A DNA stretch of 64,000 nt from an uncultured Bacteroides sp. (GCF_963666545.1 NZ_OY762899.1:62001-126000), one strand, 5' to 3'. Positions 37,666 through 49,719 are shown, counted from the first letter of the stretch. Made by a program: numbers and translations. Notes: generated by a model from the letters alone, not told the origin.

Positions 37666-37673
37666 CAAAGCTA
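37666..37673 (-). promoter_or_regulatory. -7 promoter box of the Rel synthetase
   Basis: TAGCTTTG on the minus strand is an exact TAnnTTTG match, 22 nt before the start codon. Confidence 0.6.
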
Positions 37674-37797
37674 ATTCGATTGATTTTCACCACATTATGT
37701 TGCAGCAGTATTTTAGTACTTGCGCAATGGCGAATTAATTTCGTTGTAAAAATAGCTTTTTTTGTTTAGTATACCACACAAAGTAAATAACATTTTG

Positions 37798-37805
37798 TAT
37801 TTTTG
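37798..37805 (+). promoter_or_regulatory. -7 promoter box of DUF4301-purT
   Basis: TATTTTTG matches TAnnTTTG, 26 nt before the start codon at 37832. Confidence 0.5.
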
Positions 37806-37831
37806 GGCATCAATTAATAAAATTACATGGG

Positions 37832-39349
37832 ATGATTACACTACAAGACAAAGAACAGCTTGCGAAGAAGGGTATCACCGAATCTCAGATATCCGAGCAA
37901 CTAGCATGTTTCCGAACAGGTTTTCCTTATTTGAAATTAAATGCAGCGGCGTCTATAGAACGAGGTGTTTTGGCACCGGATGTTAACGATGAAAAGTCTT
38001 ATTTAAGTTCATGGGAAAATTACATTCATACGGATAAAACAATCGTAAAGTTTGTCCCTGCATCGGGTGCCGCAAGCCGAATGTTTAAAGATCTATTTGA
38101 ATTTTTGACTGCAGAGTATGACAAACCAACTACTCCTTTTGAAATTACATTTTTTGAGAATCTTACTAAGTTCGCTTTTTATGATGACTTGAATGCGGCT
38201 TGCATTAAGATAGAAGGCAAATCGATTCCTTCTCTTGTAGCCGATGAAAATCAGAAAGCAATTGTGAATGCGTTGCTTTCTGAAGCGGGATTGAACTACG
38301 GGGCATTGCCAAAAGGATTACTTAAATTCCATAAGTATGAGGATGGAGTACGTACTCCTCTGGAAGAGCATTTAGTGGAAGGTGCTTTGTATGCTGCCGG
38401 CAATCGTTCGCATGTCAATGTGCATTTCACGGTATCTGCTGAACATCTTGCTTTCTTCAAAGCATTGACAGAAAAGAAGATAGGTGCTTATGGTCAAAAA
38501 TATGGGCTGATTTATAACGTTACTTTCTCTGAGCAGAAACCGAATACAGATACGATAGCTGCGGATGTGAACAATGAACCTTTTCGGGATAAGGATAAGT
38601 TGTTGTTTCGTCCCGGAGGCCACGGAGCATTGATTGAGAACCTGAATGACCTAGATGCAGACATTTTGTTTATTAAGAATATTGATAATGTTGTTCCCGA
38701 CAGGTTGAAAGAGGACCCGGTACGTTACAAGAAACTTCTGGCAGGGGTATTGGTTACGCTGCAAAAGCAGGCGTTTGACTATCTGGAGCTACTTGATAGT
38801 GGACAATATACACAAGACCAGGTGCTGGAAGTTCTTCAATTTTTGCAGAAAAAACTCTTTTGCAAGAATCCGGAGACTAGTATATTGGAAGATGTGGAAC
38901 TTGTACTTTACTTAAAAAAGAAACTTAATCGTCCGATGCGTGTCTGTGGAATGGTGAAGAATGTCGGCGAGCCGGGTGGGGGACCGTTTCTTGCATACAA
39001 TCAAGATGGAACCATCTCATTGCAGATATTGGAAAGTTCACAAATAGACATGACAGATCCGGTAAGCAAAGAAATGTTCGAAAAAGGAACATATTTTAAT
39101 CCCGTAGACTTGGTCTGTGCCGTTCGTGACTATAAGGGGCATAAATTCGATTTATCCAATTTCGTAGATAAGGCTACCGGTTTTATTTCTTATAAATCAA
39201 AGAATGGCAAGGAACTCAAAGCACTTGAACTTCCGGGTTTATGGAACGGAGCTATGAGTGATTGGAATACGGTGTTTGTGGAAGTACCGCTCACAACGTT
39301 TAATCCCGTGAAGACGGTAAATGATTTGTTACGTGATTATCATCAATAA
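37832..39349 (+). CDS. DUF4301 family protein
   Basis: This 505-residue cytoplasmic protein of the Bacteroidetes DUF4301 family has unknown function. Two segments look like a nucleotidyltransferase (GT-A) fold: [14 protein letters not shown] (residues ~71-84), resembling the Gly-rich NTP loop followed by Arg, and [11 protein letters not shown] (~276-286), resembling the metal-binding strand. That is inference from motif shape only. It is 5 nt upstream of purT on the same strand and divergent from the Rel synthetase, so a role in nucleotide or sugar-nucleotide metabolism is plausible. Confidence 0.75.
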   Translation: MITLQDKEQLAKKGITESQISEQLACFRTGFPYLKLNAAASIERGVLAPDVNDEKSYLSSWENYIHTDKTIVKFVPASGAASRMFKDLFEFLTAEYDKPTTPFEITFFENLTKFAFYDDLNAACIKIEGKSIPSLVADENQKAIVNALLSEAGLNYGALPKGLLKFHKYEDGVRTPLEEHLVEGALYAAGNRSHVNVHFTVSAEHLAFFKALTEKKIGAYGQKYGLIYNVTFSEQKPNTDTIAADVNNEPFRDKDKLLFRPGGHGALIENLNDLDADILFIKNIDNVVPDRLKEDPVRYKKLLAGVLVTLQKQAFDYLELLDSGQYTQDQVLEVLQFLQKKLFCKNPETSILEDVELVLYLKKKLNRPMRVCGMVKNVGEPGGGPFLAYNQDGTISLQILESSQIDMTDPVSKEMFEKGTYFNPVDLVCAVRDYKGHKFDLSNFVDKATGFISYKSKNGKELKALELPGLWNGAMSDWNTVFVEVPLTTFNPVKTVNDLLRDYHQ

Positions 39350-39354
39350 ATAAA

Positions 39355-40521
39355 ATGAAAAAAATACTTTTGCTCGGATCGGGCGAATTAGGAAAAGAGT
39401 TTGTAATTTCTGCACAACGCAAAGGACAGTATATCATTGCTTGCGATTCTTATCCCGGAGCACCTGCCATGCAAGTGGCCGATGAGTATGAAGTGCTGGA
39501 TATGCTTAATGGTGAAGAACTGGAGCGTGTGGTAAAGAAGCATCAACCGGATATTATTGTTCCGGAAATAGAGGCAATACGTACGGAACGTTTGTATGAT
39601 TTTGAAAGACAAGGCATTCAGGTTGTCCCTAGTGCTCGTGCAGTGAATTTTACAATGAACCGCAAGGCTATTCGCGATCTTGCCGCTAAAGAGTTAGGCC
39701 TTAAAACCGCGAAGTATTTCTATGCTACTTCTTTTGAAGAATTGAAAGCTGCAGCTGATAAAATAGGTTTTCCTTGTGTTGTGAAGCCTCTCATGTCCTC
39801 GTCCGGCAAAGGACAATCATTGGTGAAAAGTGCTGATGACCTGCTACATGCTTGGGAATACGGTTGTAGTGGTAGCCGTGGTGATATTCGCGAACTGATT
39901 ATCGAAGAGTTCATCCGTTTTGATAGTGAGATAACATTGCTTACTGTAACACAGAAAAATGGTCCGACTCTTTTCTGTCCACCAATTGGTCACGTGCAAA
40001 AAGGTGGAGATTATAGAGAAAGTTTTCAACCCGCTCATATTGATCCTGCTCATCTGCTAGAGGCACAAGACATGGCTGATAAAGTGACACATTCGCTTAC
40101 AGGTGCCGGGTTGTGGGGAGTAGAATTCTTCCTAAGCCACGAACATGGAGTTTATTTTTCAGAATTATCCCCTCGTCCCCACGATACGGGCATGGTTACA
40201 CTGGCTGGAACACAGAATCTGAATGAGTTTGAACTTCATTTACGAGCAGTTTTGGGATGGCCTATTCCTAACATTAAACAAGAAAAAGCTGGCGTAAGCG
40301 CCGTTATCCTTTCAACTATTTCCAGCCAGGAAATGCCTCAATACAAAGGAATGGAAGAGGTTACTAAAGAAGAAGATACTTATCTGCGTATCTTTGGCAA
40401 ACCTTTCACTCGAGTCAATCGTCGCATGGGTGTAGTCTTATGTTATGCGCCATTAAATGTTAATATGGACGCATTACGTGATAAATCGAAACGTATAGCA
40501 GCTAAAGTAGAGATCTACTGA
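39355..40521 (+). CDS. purT: Formate-dependent GAR transformylase
   Basis: This enzyme uses formate and ATP to formylate glycinamide ribonucleotide, an alternative to folate-dependent PurN in purine synthesis. The 388-residue length fits. The ATP-grasp fold is visible: N-terminal [11 protein letters not shown] (~4-14), [10 protein letters not shown] (~70-79), [14 protein letters not shown] (~141-154) and the metal site [14 protein letters not shown] (~267-280). It follows the DUF4301 gene after 5 nt. No terminator is evident before the ATP synthase promoter. Confidence 0.95.
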   Translation: MKKILLLGSGELGKEFVISAQRKGQYIIACDSYPGAPAMQVADEYEVLDMLNGEELERVVKKHQPDIIVPEIEAIRTERLYDFERQGIQVVPSARAVNFTMNRKAIRDLAAKELGLKTAKYFYATSFEELKAAADKIGFPCVVKPLMSSSGKGQSLVKSADDLLHAWEYGCSGSRGDIRELIIEEFIRFDSEITLLTVTQKNGPTLFCPPIGHVQKGGDYRESFQPAHIDPAHLLEAQDMADKVTHSLTGAGLWGVEFFLSHEHGVYFSELSPRPHDTGMVTLAGTQNLNEFELHLRAVLGWPIPNIKQEKAGVSAVILSTISSQEMPQYKGMEEVTKEEDTYLRIFGKPFTRVNRRMGVVLCYAPLNVNMDALRDKSKRIAAKVEIY

Positions 40522-40702
40522 TCTTGTTTTTTGCTATGTGTCACTTTTAACTCGTTTTCATCTAAAAGAGGCAGGTTTATTTACTGACATTTTAGTCTTT
40601 GGTTTGTATTCAAAATTGGTCTGTATGGCCTTAAAACAGGACTAATGAATGTTATCTAAAAACAAAATTTAGTAAACTGAAACAACGATTCGTTTTTGTT
40701 TC

Positions 40703-40710
40703 TATATTTG
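40703..40710 (+). promoter_or_regulatory. -7 promoter box of the ATP synthase operon
   Basis: TATATTTG is an exact TAnnTTTG match. It lies 70 nt before the atpD start, giving a leader of about 60 nt. Confidence 0.65.
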
Positions 40711-40734
40711 CAAAGTTGTTTGTCTAACTATTGA

Positions 40735-42297
<1,563 letters not shown>

Positions 42298-42344
42298 GCG
42301 AAAGGCTTTTAAGAATATTTTAAAAGATTATAAAAGTTAAGACA

Positions 42345-42587
42345 ATGAATTTACATCTGAGTATAGTATCGCCTGAACAACAATTGTTTAATGGAGAAAT
42401 TACCAGCGTTACCTTGCCGGGGACAATCGGTATCTTTACCATTTTACCTCAACATGCTCCTATTGTTTCCTCATTAGTTAAAGGTGAGATTATATATATC
42501 AGCAAGGGTGAAGAATATACATTGAATATTCAGAGTGGCTTTGTAGAATTGAGTAACGGAACTGTTTCAGCATGTGTTTATCTATAA
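42345..42587 (+). CDS. atpC: ATP synthase F1 epsilon subunit
   Basis: This 80-residue central-stalk subunit opens MNLHLSIVSPEQQLFNGEI, with the family's PGTIGIFTILPQHAPIVSSL segment (~28-47). Only the N-terminal beta-sandwich is present; the C-terminal helical hairpin that inhibits ATP hydrolysis in many bacteria is missing. The gene lies 47 nt after atpD. Short epsilon subunits appear usual in this phylum. Confidence 0.9.
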   Translation: MNLHLSIVSPEQQLFNGEITSVTLPGTIGIFTILPQHAPIVSSLVKGEIIYISKGEEYTLNIQSGFVELSNGTVSACVYL

Positions 42588-42598
42588 ACTAAATTAAA

Positions 42599-43024
42599 AT
42601 GGGTATAAGCAAGATTAAATTAGATTATCTCACTGCTTTGTCACTATTTACAGTACTAACAAGTGTAGTAGGAATATTAATTTTTCATTTTTGCTTGCCT
42701 AGTCATTATTTTAGTTGGTTCCCTTTTATACCCATTTATTTTGCTGTATTTGGCGTGTTTAGCAATTACATGTCTGATGTTTGTCGGAAGTATGCTCCAC
42801 AAAGATTACCGCTTTTTTATTTGGTGTTAAAGATGCTTCGAATCATATTCTCTGTTATTGTTTTGCTTGTTTATTGTGTTGTAGTAAACGTTTCTGTCAG
42901 AGATTTCTTGGTCACTTTTATAATATTTTATTTGGTAAACTTGATGTTTGAGACTTGGTTCTTCTTTACATTTGAACGGAACCGAAAAAGAAAAAGAGAG
43001 AATGAAAAAGAAAAGATTGCATAA
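42599..43024 (+). CDS. AtpI-like membrane protein in ATP synthase operon
   Basis: This 141-residue protein has four hydrophobic segments (~12-30, ~40-57, ~72-95, ~105-125) and a very basic C-terminal tail rich in Lys, Arg and Glu (~127-141). Its place directly before atpB and its size suggest an AtpI-type factor that helps assemble the c-ring, although sequence identity with AtpI is not obvious by eye. Its last 23 nt overlap the start of atpB, so the two are translationally coupled. Confidence 0.65.
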   Translation: MGISKIKLDYLTALSLFTVLTSVVGILIFHFCLPSHYFSWFPFIPIYFAVFGVFSNYMSDVCRKYAPQRLPLFYLVLKMLRIIFSVIVLLVYCVVVNVSVRDFLVTFIIFYLVNLMFETWFFFTFERNRKRKRENEKEKIA

Positions 43025-44096
43025 AATATTTGCCGGAATATTCTTCTTGTTGAGTTTTGTTGCTCTTCCTGCATCTGCGGAAAGTGAACATGAACCTGTG
43101 AATGTGAAAGAAATTGTTTTTGGTCATATCGGTGACTCTTATGAATGGCATATTACAACGTGGGGAGATACTCAAATTCGTATTCCTCTGCCTGTTATAG
43201 TTTATAGTCAAACAACAGGATGGCATTCGTTTCTTTCATCTGAATTTGAAGAAAATAGCGGTAACTACGAAGGACTCTCTATTGCACCAGTAGGTAGCAA
43301 ATATGAAGGTAAAATTGTAGAGCATGACGCTACTGGTAGTGAGATTCGTCCTTTCGATATCTCTATTACAAAGGTTACACTTTCTTTATTGATAAACACT
43401 TTCATATTAGCTCTCAGTGTTTTAGGTGTTGCTCGTTGGTATAAAAAGAAACAAGCAAGTGCTGCAGCCCCTGGTGGTTTTGTAGGCTTTATGGAGATGT
43501 TTATCATGATGGTACACGACGATGTGATTAAAAGTTGTGTAGGGCCTAACTATAAAAAGTTTGCACCTTATTTGTTGACTGCGTTCTTCTTTATATTTAT
43601 AAATAATATAATGGGGCTCATTCCTTTCTTTCCCGGAGGAGCCAATGTAACTGGCAATATTGCTATTACGCTTGTGTTGGCTCTATTTACTTTTGTTATA
43701 GTGAATGTATTTGGAACACGTGCTTACTGGAAAGATATTTTTTGGCCGGATGTTCCTTGGTGGCTAAAGGTACCTGTGCCTATGATGCCTGTCATCGAAC
43801 TATTCGGAATCTTCACAAAACCATTCGCCCTGATGATTCGTCTTTTTGCTAATATGTTGGCTGGGCACATGGCTATGTTGGTGTTGACTTGCTTAATTTT
43901 TATTTCAGCAAGTATGGGGCCATTTATGAATACTAGCCTCACTATCGCTTCGGTGCTCTTTAATATTTTCATGAATCTACTCGAGTTACTGGTTGCATTC
44001 ATTCAAGCCTATGTGTTTACGATGCTTTCAGCAGTATTTATAGGTTTGGCTCAAGAAGAACATCATGCTAAAGAAGGAAGTACTTCGAGTCATTAA
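43002..44096 (+). CDS. atpB: ATP synthase F0 subunit a
   Basis: This is the proton-channel subunit. The start is ATG at 43002 (MKKKRLHKIF), giving 364 residues; the open frame begins earlier at a TTG (42948) that would lie deep in the preceding gene. The N-terminus is a cleavable signal peptide ending LPASAES (~1-27), followed by a ~90-residue non-cytoplasmic domain, then the helices. The essential Arg is in IRLFANMLAGHMAM (~280-293). The presequence and large extra domain are longer than in E. coli subunit a. Confidence 0.93.
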   Translation: MKKKRLHKIFAGIFFLLSFVALPASAESEHEPVNVKEIVFGHIGDSYEWHITTWGDTQIRIPLPVIVYSQTTGWHSFLSSEFEENSGNYEGLSIAPVGSKYEGKIVEHDATGSEIRPFDISITKVTLSLLINTFILALSVLGVARWYKKKQASAAAPGGFVGFMEMFIMMVHDDVIKSCVGPNYKKFAPYLLTAFFFIFINNIMGLIPFFPGGANVTGNIAITLVLALFTFVIVNVFGTRAYWKDIFWPDVPWWLKVPVPMMPVIELFGIFTKPFALMIRLFANMLAGHMAMLVLTCLIFISASMGPFMNTSLTIASVLFNIFMNLLELLVAFIQAYVFTMLSAVFIGLAQEEHHAKEGSTSSH

Positions 44097-44146
44097 TTAC
44101 TACAGTATAAATTTACAGATCAAAAATATCAATAATTTAAAAATAG

Positions 44147-44410
<264 letters not shown>

Positions 44411-44422
44411 CAGACGAAGTAT

Positions 44423-44923
44423 ATGTCATTATTATTGCCCGAAAGCGGGCTCTTGTTCTGGATGCTTCTTTCTTTTGGAATCGTATTTGCCGTTTTGGCA
44501 AAATACGGCTTCCCTGTTATCATTAAAATGGTAGAAGACCGGAAGGTATATATCAACCAATCTATTCAAGTGGCTAAGGATGCTCATGAACAGCTTTCCA
44601 AACTGAAAGGTGAGAGTGAAATGATTATTGCCAATGCGAATAAAGAACAGGGGCGAATTCTGAAAGAAACAATGCTTGAGCGCGATAAAATCATTTATGA
44701 GGCTCGCAAACAGGCAGAAGCAGTTGCTCAAAAAGAATTGGATAATGTGAAAGAGCAAATTCTGTTAGAGAAGGAAGAAGCCATTCGTGATATTCGTCGT
44801 CAGGTTGCAGTTTTGTCGGTTGATATAGCAGAAAAAGTTATTCGTAAGACAATGCAAACTGAAAAAGAGCAAATGGAAATGATTGATCGTATGCTAGATG
44901 AAGTGTTATCTTCTAAATCTTAA
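44423..44923 (+). CDS. atpF: ATP synthase F0 subunit b
   Basis: This is the stator stalk subunit of 166 residues. One N-terminal membrane helix (~8-30) is followed by a long charged alpha-helical coiled coil (~35-165) rich in Glu, Lys, Ala and Gln. It starts 12 nt after atpE and ends 13 nt before atpH, consistent with translational linkage of the F0 and stator genes. The length is standard. Confidence 0.93.
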   Translation: MSLLLPESGLLFWMLLSFGIVFAVLAKYGFPVIIKMVEDRKVYINQSIQVAKDAHEQLSKLKGESEMIIANANKEQGRILKETMLERDKIIYEARKQAEAVAQKELDNVKEQILLEKEEAIRDIRRQVAVLSVDIAEKVIRKTMQTEKEQMEMIDRMLDEVLSSKS

Positions 44924-44936
44924 GTGAAGTAGTAAT

Positions 44937-45503
44937 ATGGAAGTAGGTATAATCTCAATGCGTTATGCAAAGGCACTGATTGCTTACGCCAAATCAAATG
45001 GTGTAGAAAAACGTCTGTATAAAGAGGTATCTATGTTGGCCAGTAATTTCGAATTGTATCCAAACCTAAGGAAAGTTTTGGATAACCCTATTCTTCCATC
45101 GGGAGAAAAGCTAAAGGTTATTACTTCGGCGGCCACAATAGACGGATTTGAAGGAATCAGTAATGAATTGTTGCGTTTTATAAGTCTTGTGCTGAAGAAA
45201 CGAAGAGAAACATACTTGCAATTTATGTGCCTGATGTATCAGGATTTATATCGAAAAATGAAACACATTGGTGTAGGAAAACTCATCACTGCAGTACCTG
45301 TAGACGAAGAAACCCGAACCCGAATTAAGAGTTCTGCAGCTCAGCGCTTACATGCGCGTATGGAGCTGAAAACAATGGTTGACCCGTCTATTGAAGGAGG
45401 ATTTATATTTGATATAAACGGATATCGGCTTGATGCCAGTATTGCGACTCAGCTAAAAAAGGTAAAGCGGCAATTCATCGAAAAGAATAGAAGAATTGTA
45501 TAA
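44937..45503 (+). CDS. atpH: ATP synthase F1 delta subunit
   Basis: This 188-residue stator subunit joins subunit b to the top of F1. The N-terminal six-helix domain opens ISMRYAKALIAYAKSNG (~6-22), the family's RYAxAL motif. The C-terminal conserved block reads MVDPSIEGGFIFDI (~147-160) before the final VGSYRLD-like segment. It lies 44 nt before atpA. Confidence 0.92.
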   Translation: MEVGIISMRYAKALIAYAKSNGVEKRLYKEVSMLASNFELYPNLRKVLDNPILPSGEKLKVITSAATIDGFEGISNELLRFISLVLKKRRETYLQFMCLMYQDLYRKMKHIGVGKLITAVPVDEETRTRIKSSAAQRLHARMELKTMVDPSIEGGFIFDINGYRLDASIATQLKKVKRQFIEKNRRIV

Positions 45504-45547
45504 TTTACAGTTGTAATGTGATATTTTTCAATAAAAAGTAAGAGAAT

Positions 45548-47134
45548 ATGTCAGAAAATATAAAAGTGAGTGAAGTTTCCGATGTTTTGCGTAAGCAATT
45601 AGAGGGTATTGAAACTCACATACAACTCGATGAGGTAGGTACTGTGCTACAAGTTAGTGATGGTGTGGCACGTATCTATGGATTGAATCATGCCGAAGCC
45701 AATGAATTATTGGAATTCGACAATGGCATCAAAGCCATTGTAATGAACTTGGAAGAGGATAATGTAGGTGCTGTATTATTGGGCCCTACAGATAAAATTA
45801 AGGAAGGATTTACTGTTAAACGAACAGGCCGAATTGCTTCCATACTCGTTGGAGAGAGCATGCTAGGGCGTGTTATTGATCCACTGGGAGATCCACTTGA
45901 TGGTAAAGGACGTATTGGGGGTGAATTGTATGAGATGCCTTTGGAACGTAAAGCTCCGGGGGTTATCTTTCGTCAACCTGTGAACCAACCTTTGCAAACC
46001 GGATTGAAATCAGTAGATGCAATGATTCCAATTGGCCGTGGACAACGCGAATTGATTATTGGTGACAGGCAAACTGGAAAAACATCCATTGCTATTGACA
46101 CTATTATTAATCAACGAACTAATTATGAAGCGGGAGATCCAGTATATTGTATCTATGTGGCCATTGGTCAGAAAGGGTCTACCGTTGCTACTATCGTAAA
46201 TACTCTTCGGGAACATGGTGCTCTGGATTATACGGTGATTGTGGCTGCTACTGCGGGTGATCCTGCTGCATTGCAATATTTTGCACCATTTGCCGGTGCT
46301 GCTATTGGTGAATACTTTCGTGATACCGGTCGTCACGCTTTAGTGGTTTATGATGACTTATCAAAACAAGCTGTATCTTATCGTGAGGTATCATTGATTC
46401 TTCGTCGTCCCTCGGGGCGTGAAGCATATCCGGGTGATATTTTCTATTTGCACTCGCGTCTGCTCGAACGTGCTGCTAAGATAATAAGTCAGCAAGAAGT
46501 GGCTTGCCAGATGAATGATCTTCCCCCAAGCTTGAAAGGAAAAGTAAAGGGAGGTGGATCGCTAACGGCACTACCTATCATTGAAACACAAGCGGGTGAC
46601 GTTTCTGCTTACATCCCTACGAATGTTATCTCTATCACTGATGGCCAGATATTCCTTGACACAGATTTATTTAATCAAGGTAATCGCCCTGCCATTAATG
46701 TTGGTATATCCGTTTCTCGTGTAGGTGGTAATGCTCAGATTAAAGCGATGAAGAAAGTTGCTGGTACACTGAAAATTGACCAGGCTCAATTTAGAGAGTT
46801 GGAAGCATTTTCGAAGTTTAGTGGAGATATGGATCCGATAACTGCCTCGACTATTGATAAAGGACAGAAAAATGTACGTTTATTGGTTCAACCTCAATAT
46901 TCTCCAATTCCTGTCGAGAAACAGATTGCTGTTTTGTATTGCGGTACGCACGGGTTGCTGAAAAATGTTCCTCTGGATAAAGTCCATGATTTTGAACAAA
47001 ACTTTTTAAAATCCTTGGAGTTGAATCATCAGGTAGACGTTTTGGACGTGCTGAAAAGCGGAGTTATTGATGCTGCGGTTTCAAAAGCTATTGAGGCAAC
47101 AGCTGAAATGGTTGCTAAACAATTTTTGGTTTAA
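45548..47134 (+). CDS. atpA: ATP synthase F1 alpha subunit
   Basis: This non-catalytic nucleotide-binding subunit has 528 residues, about 15 more than E. coli. Walker [12 protein letters not shown] lies at ~172-182, [18 protein letters not shown] at ~267-284, and the [21 protein letters not shown] block follows. The C-terminal helical domain is complete. The next gene, atpG, is separated by an unusually long gap of 231 nt. Confidence 0.96.
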   Translation: MSENIKVSEVSDVLRKQLEGIETHIQLDEVGTVLQVSDGVARIYGLNHAEANELLEFDNGIKAIVMNLEEDNVGAVLLGPTDKIKEGFTVKRTGRIASILVGESMLGRVIDPLGDPLDGKGRIGGELYEMPLERKAPGVIFRQPVNQPLQTGLKSVDAMIPIGRGQRELIIGDRQTGKTSIAIDTIINQRTNYEAGDPVYCIYVAIGQKGSTVATIVNTLREHGALDYTVIVAATAGDPAALQYFAPFAGAAIGEYFRDTGRHALVVYDDLSKQAVSYREVSLILRRPSGREAYPGDIFYLHSRLLERAAKIISQQEVACQMNDLPPSLKGKVKGGGSLTALPIIETQAGDVSAYIPTNVISITDGQIFLDTDLFNQGNRPAINVGISVSRVGGNAQIKAMKKVAGTLKIDQAQFRELEAFSKFSGDMDPITASTIDKGQKNVRLLVQPQYSPIPVEKQIAVLYCGTHGLLKNVPLDKVHDFEQNFLKSLELNHQVDVLDVLKSGVIDAAVSKAIEATAEMVAKQFLV

Positions 47135-47365
47135 GCTGCTTCTCTTTTAGCTATATATATTCTCTTTTTATTTGGTCATAAAAGAAGGTTTATTGCCCAA
47201 AATCTTTCAGAAAAAGATAATTATAAAAAGATAAAAACAGCTTCTTTCAAAGTCATTTATATATAGATTAGAATTTATATTGAATAGAATGCACCATAGT
47301 TGGTTGTGTCTCCGATCATTAAATTCTTAATCTATATGATGTTTAAACTCTAAGATAGATTAATC
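47135..47365 (+). other. 231-nt gap between alpha and gamma genes
   Basis: This AT-rich spacer lies inside an otherwise tight operon whose other gaps are 56 nt or less. No clear TAnnTTTG box, terminator hairpin or open frame was found. It may hold a processing site or a weak promoter for atpG, but nothing definite is visible. Confidence 0.4.
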
Positions 47366-48241
47366 ATGGCTTCATTAAAAGAAATAAAATCGAGGATCAA
47401 TTCGGTAAAAAGTACCCGACAGATCACATCGGCTATGAAAATGGTGGCTTCTGCAAAACTGCATAAGGCGCAGGGAGCCATTGAGAATATGTTACCTTAT
47501 CAGTCGAAGCTGAATGCTATTTTGACTAACTTTTTGAATACAGACTCTACCATTGAATCACCTTATATTGTTAGTAGGCCTGTCAATCGTGTGGCTATTG
47601 TGGTCTTTTCTTCAAATAGCTCTCTCTGTGGCGCTTTTAATGCTAATATAATCAAGCAATTTACGCAAGTTATAGACAAGTATAGCAGTACTCTAGGCCG
47701 AGAGAACATTCTGATTTATCCTATTGGAAAAAAGATAGAAGTAGGTGTCAAGAAGATGGGATATATAACTCAAGGTAGTTTTCAACATTTGGCCGACAAA
47801 CCTTCCTATCAGGAGGCATCTGAGCTGGCTGTTCAGTTGATGGACCTCTTTGCATCTCAAGAGGTAGATAAGGTTGAACTGATTTATCATCATTTCAAAT
47901 CGATTGGAAGTCAGACTCTTATGTACGAAGACTATTTGCCTATTGATTTGACAAGCCACAATGTGGATGTTGAAAAGAGTAAAAGAAACATCGATTATAT
48001 TGTAGAACCTTCTGCGCCCGAATTTATTACAAGCTTACTTCCTCAGGTGATTACTTTGAAGATGTATACTGCCTTAATTGATTCCAATGCATCAGAGCAT
48101 GCTGCTCGCACTATGGCTATGCAGATTGCTACAGATAATGCGAATGATTTGATTCAAGATTTAACGAAACAGTACAACAAGTCACGTCAGCAAGCTATTA
48201 CCAATGAACTACTTGATATCATTGGCGGTAGTATGAAATAA
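47366..48241 (+). CDS. atpG: ATP synthase F1 gamma subunit
   Basis: This is the rotor shaft of F1, 291 residues long. The N-terminal helix has the hallmark KEIKSRINSVKSTRQITSAM (~5-24) and the C-terminal helix ends with SRQQAITNELLDIIGG (~272-287), the two arms of the coiled coil inside the alpha/beta ring. The middle Rossmann-like domain is intact. It is the last gene of the operon, followed by a hairpin terminator. Confidence 0.95.
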   Translation: MASLKEIKSRINSVKSTRQITSAMKMVASAKLHKAQGAIENMLPYQSKLNAILTNFLNTDSTIESPYIVSRPVNRVAIVVFSSNSSLCGAFNANIIKQFTQVIDKYSSTLGRENILIYPIGKKIEVGVKKMGYITQGSFQHLADKPSYQEASELAVQLMDLFASQEVDKVELIYHHFKSIGSQTLMYEDYLPIDLTSHNVDVEKSKRNIDYIVEPSAPEFITSLLPQVITLKMYTALIDSNASEHAARTMAMQIATDNANDLIQDLTKQYNKSRQQAITNELLDIIGGSMK

Positions 48242-48261
48242 AATGTTGTTTTTCTTAAAAG

Positions 48262-48302
48262 TCACGTATCTGTCTTTGTGAGGCGATGATACGTGATTTT
48301 TT
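48262..48302 (+). terminator. Intrinsic terminator of the ATP synthase operon
   Basis: A 9-bp perfect stem (48262-48270 with 48288-48296) with a 17-nt loop is followed by six Ts. It lies about 20 nt after the atpG stop and also faces the end of the convergent gene at 48309. Confidence 0.8.
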
Positions 48303-48308
48303 GTGTTC

Positions 48309-48842
48309 TTAGTAAGCATAAGGATTATAGCCTCCGCGTTGCACTTCTACCCGTATGCCAAAATTCTTGTTTACTTTTAGTTCCATAGCTCCTTTAAAAT
48401 AGTTCTTCTCCCAAGGCAGCAGGTTATTTCCGGGTAATTTACTACCATCCGGTGCATATTGTCCATAAAGGTTTAGCCTTAAATTGTTGTTCAGCTTGAT
48501 CGTACCCATTCCTAAGTTTTGAGTTGGAGATTGAAAATCGAATGTGTTATATCCGTATGTCAAAGTAGGTAGGGCATCTGATTTGGCTTTTGTGAACATC
48601 CATTGAGGGGAGCGGTTGAGTGATTCGAGAAAATTCTCCATGCTGGGAGTCCTTTTTAGCATGTCGGTGTAAGATGGTAATTGGAGTATTGGCATGCTGT
48701 ATAAATTCGCATCAAGCATATAATTTCCAAAATGTTTATTGTTATCCATTTTAAGAGTGATACTGTCCGATACCGCTTCCGATTGTGCCATGGTTGTTAT
48801 TGATGTTGTGAACATTGCAATAAATAAAATCATCTTTTTCAT
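48309..48842 (-). CDS. Small exported protein, unrecognised
   Basis: This 177-residue protein has a clear signal peptide (~1-20, ending TTMAQ). The mature part is polar, with a C-terminal half made of alternating strands and many Asn, Tyr and Gly residues (ending GGYNPYAY), suggesting a periplasmic or outer-membrane beta structure. I do not recognise the family. It starts 12 nt after the response regulator gene and is probably co-transcribed with the two-component system. A sensory accessory or regulated envelope role is inferred from this position. Confidence 0.6.
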   Translation of the reverse strand: MKKMILFIAMFTTSITTMAQSEAVSDSITLKMDNNKHFGNYMLDANLYSMPILQLPSYTDMLKRTPSMENFLESLNRSPQWMFTKAKSDALPTLTYGYNTFDFQSPTQNLGMGTIKLNNNLRLNLYGQYAPDGSKLPGNNLLPWEKNYFKGAMELKVNKNFGIRVEVQRGGYNPYAY

Positions 48843-48854
48843 ATCAGTCTGTTT

Positions 48855-49550
48855 TTAGTTTACTATTAGTTTATAGCCGATGCCACGAACATTGACTATT
48901 CGTATTCGCTCATCTTGTGATAGTTTATGACGAAGCTTGGTCATAAACACATGTAAGCTGCGCGAATTAAAAAAGCTATCGTCTCCCCAAAGGTCTAGTA
49001 ATACGTCTTGCGCATTGACTACTTGATTGCGATTTTCACAGAGCCGGTGCAATATTTCAGATTCCCTGTGTGATAGTTCTTGCCTTACCCCTGCAAAGAT
49101 AAGACTTTGTGTGATTGAATCGAACAAATAATTACCAATCTCAAATTTGGAGCTTTTTTCTTTTTCTGTATCATTGAATGCTTTACCCACTAATGCTTTA
49201 ATACGTACAATTAGCTCTTGCATACCAAACGGTTTTTTAAGATAGTCGTTGGCTCCAAGTTCGAATCCTTCTACCACATCATTAATGGCAGAGCGGGCAG
49301 TAAGAAAAATTACAGGTGTTTTCTTGTTTGTCTGACGGAGGCGACGTATCATTTCAAAACCATCCATTCGAGGCATCATCACATCGGCTACCACTACATC
49401 CGGTCGGCATTCAAAGAAAAGTCGCAATCCTTCTTCACCATTGAATGCAGTGCGAATGATGAAACTTTTTTCTTCAAGAGTGTCTTTTATGATCATTGCG
49501 AGAGTTTGCTCGTCTTCAACCAATAACACTTCTGTTTTTTCGTTTTTCAT
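48855..49550 (-). CDS. Response regulator, OmpR/PhoB family
   Basis: This 231-residue transcription regulator has a receiver domain (~1-122) with acidic pair Glu12-Asp13, phospho-acceptor Asp56 in VADVMMPRMDG, the Thr in LTARS (~84) and Lys in LKKPF (~106). The winged-helix DNA-binding domain (~135-231) ends RIVNVRGIGYKL, typical of OmpR/PhoB members. Its kinase partner is upstream on the same strand, separated by 169 nt that hold a four-copy 22-nt repeat. The divergent TonB-dependent receptor-like gene is a candidate target. Confidence 0.92.
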   Translation of the reverse strand: MKNEKTEVLLVEDEQTLAMIIKDTLEEKSFIIRTAFNGEEGLRLFFECRPDVVVADVMMPRMDGFEMIRRLRQTNKKTPVIFLTARSAINDVVEGFELGANDYLKKPFGMQELIVRIKALVGKAFNDTEKEKSSKFEIGNYLFDSITQSLIFAGVRQELSHRESEILHRLCENRNQVVNAQDVLLDLWGDDSFFNSRSLHVFMTKLRHKLSQDERIRIVNVRGIGYKLIVN

Positions 49551-49596
49551 ACTTTTTTCTTTTACTTCTGATTTGCCAATTATATATGGCCTAAAG

Positions 49597-49671
49597 ACGG
49601 CTGCATTTGTTCAATGTGACGGTTGCAATTCATTCAAATCACGGTTGCATTTCCTGCTATAGACGGTTGCT
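49597..49671. repeat. Four ACGGTTGCA repeats at an exact 22-nt period
   Basis: ACGGCTGCAT, ACGGTTGCAA, ACGGTTGCAT and ACGGTTGC begin at 49597, 49619, 49641 and 49663, exactly 22 nt apart. The 12-13 nt between them is partly conserved (TT-rich, then ATTCAA-like). The array fills the gap between the histidine kinase and response regulator genes. Two helical turns of spacing would put all copies on one DNA face. Confidence 0.8.
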
Positions 49672-49719
49672 TAAAGTTTATGCATTTCTTTTGTTAGCTA
49701 GTAAGACGAGCAGCCCGTC

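Noticed and set aside
42948-43001. Longer subunit a beginning at TTG
   Set aside because: The extension lies within the preceding gene and would place a non-signal stretch before a clear signal peptide.
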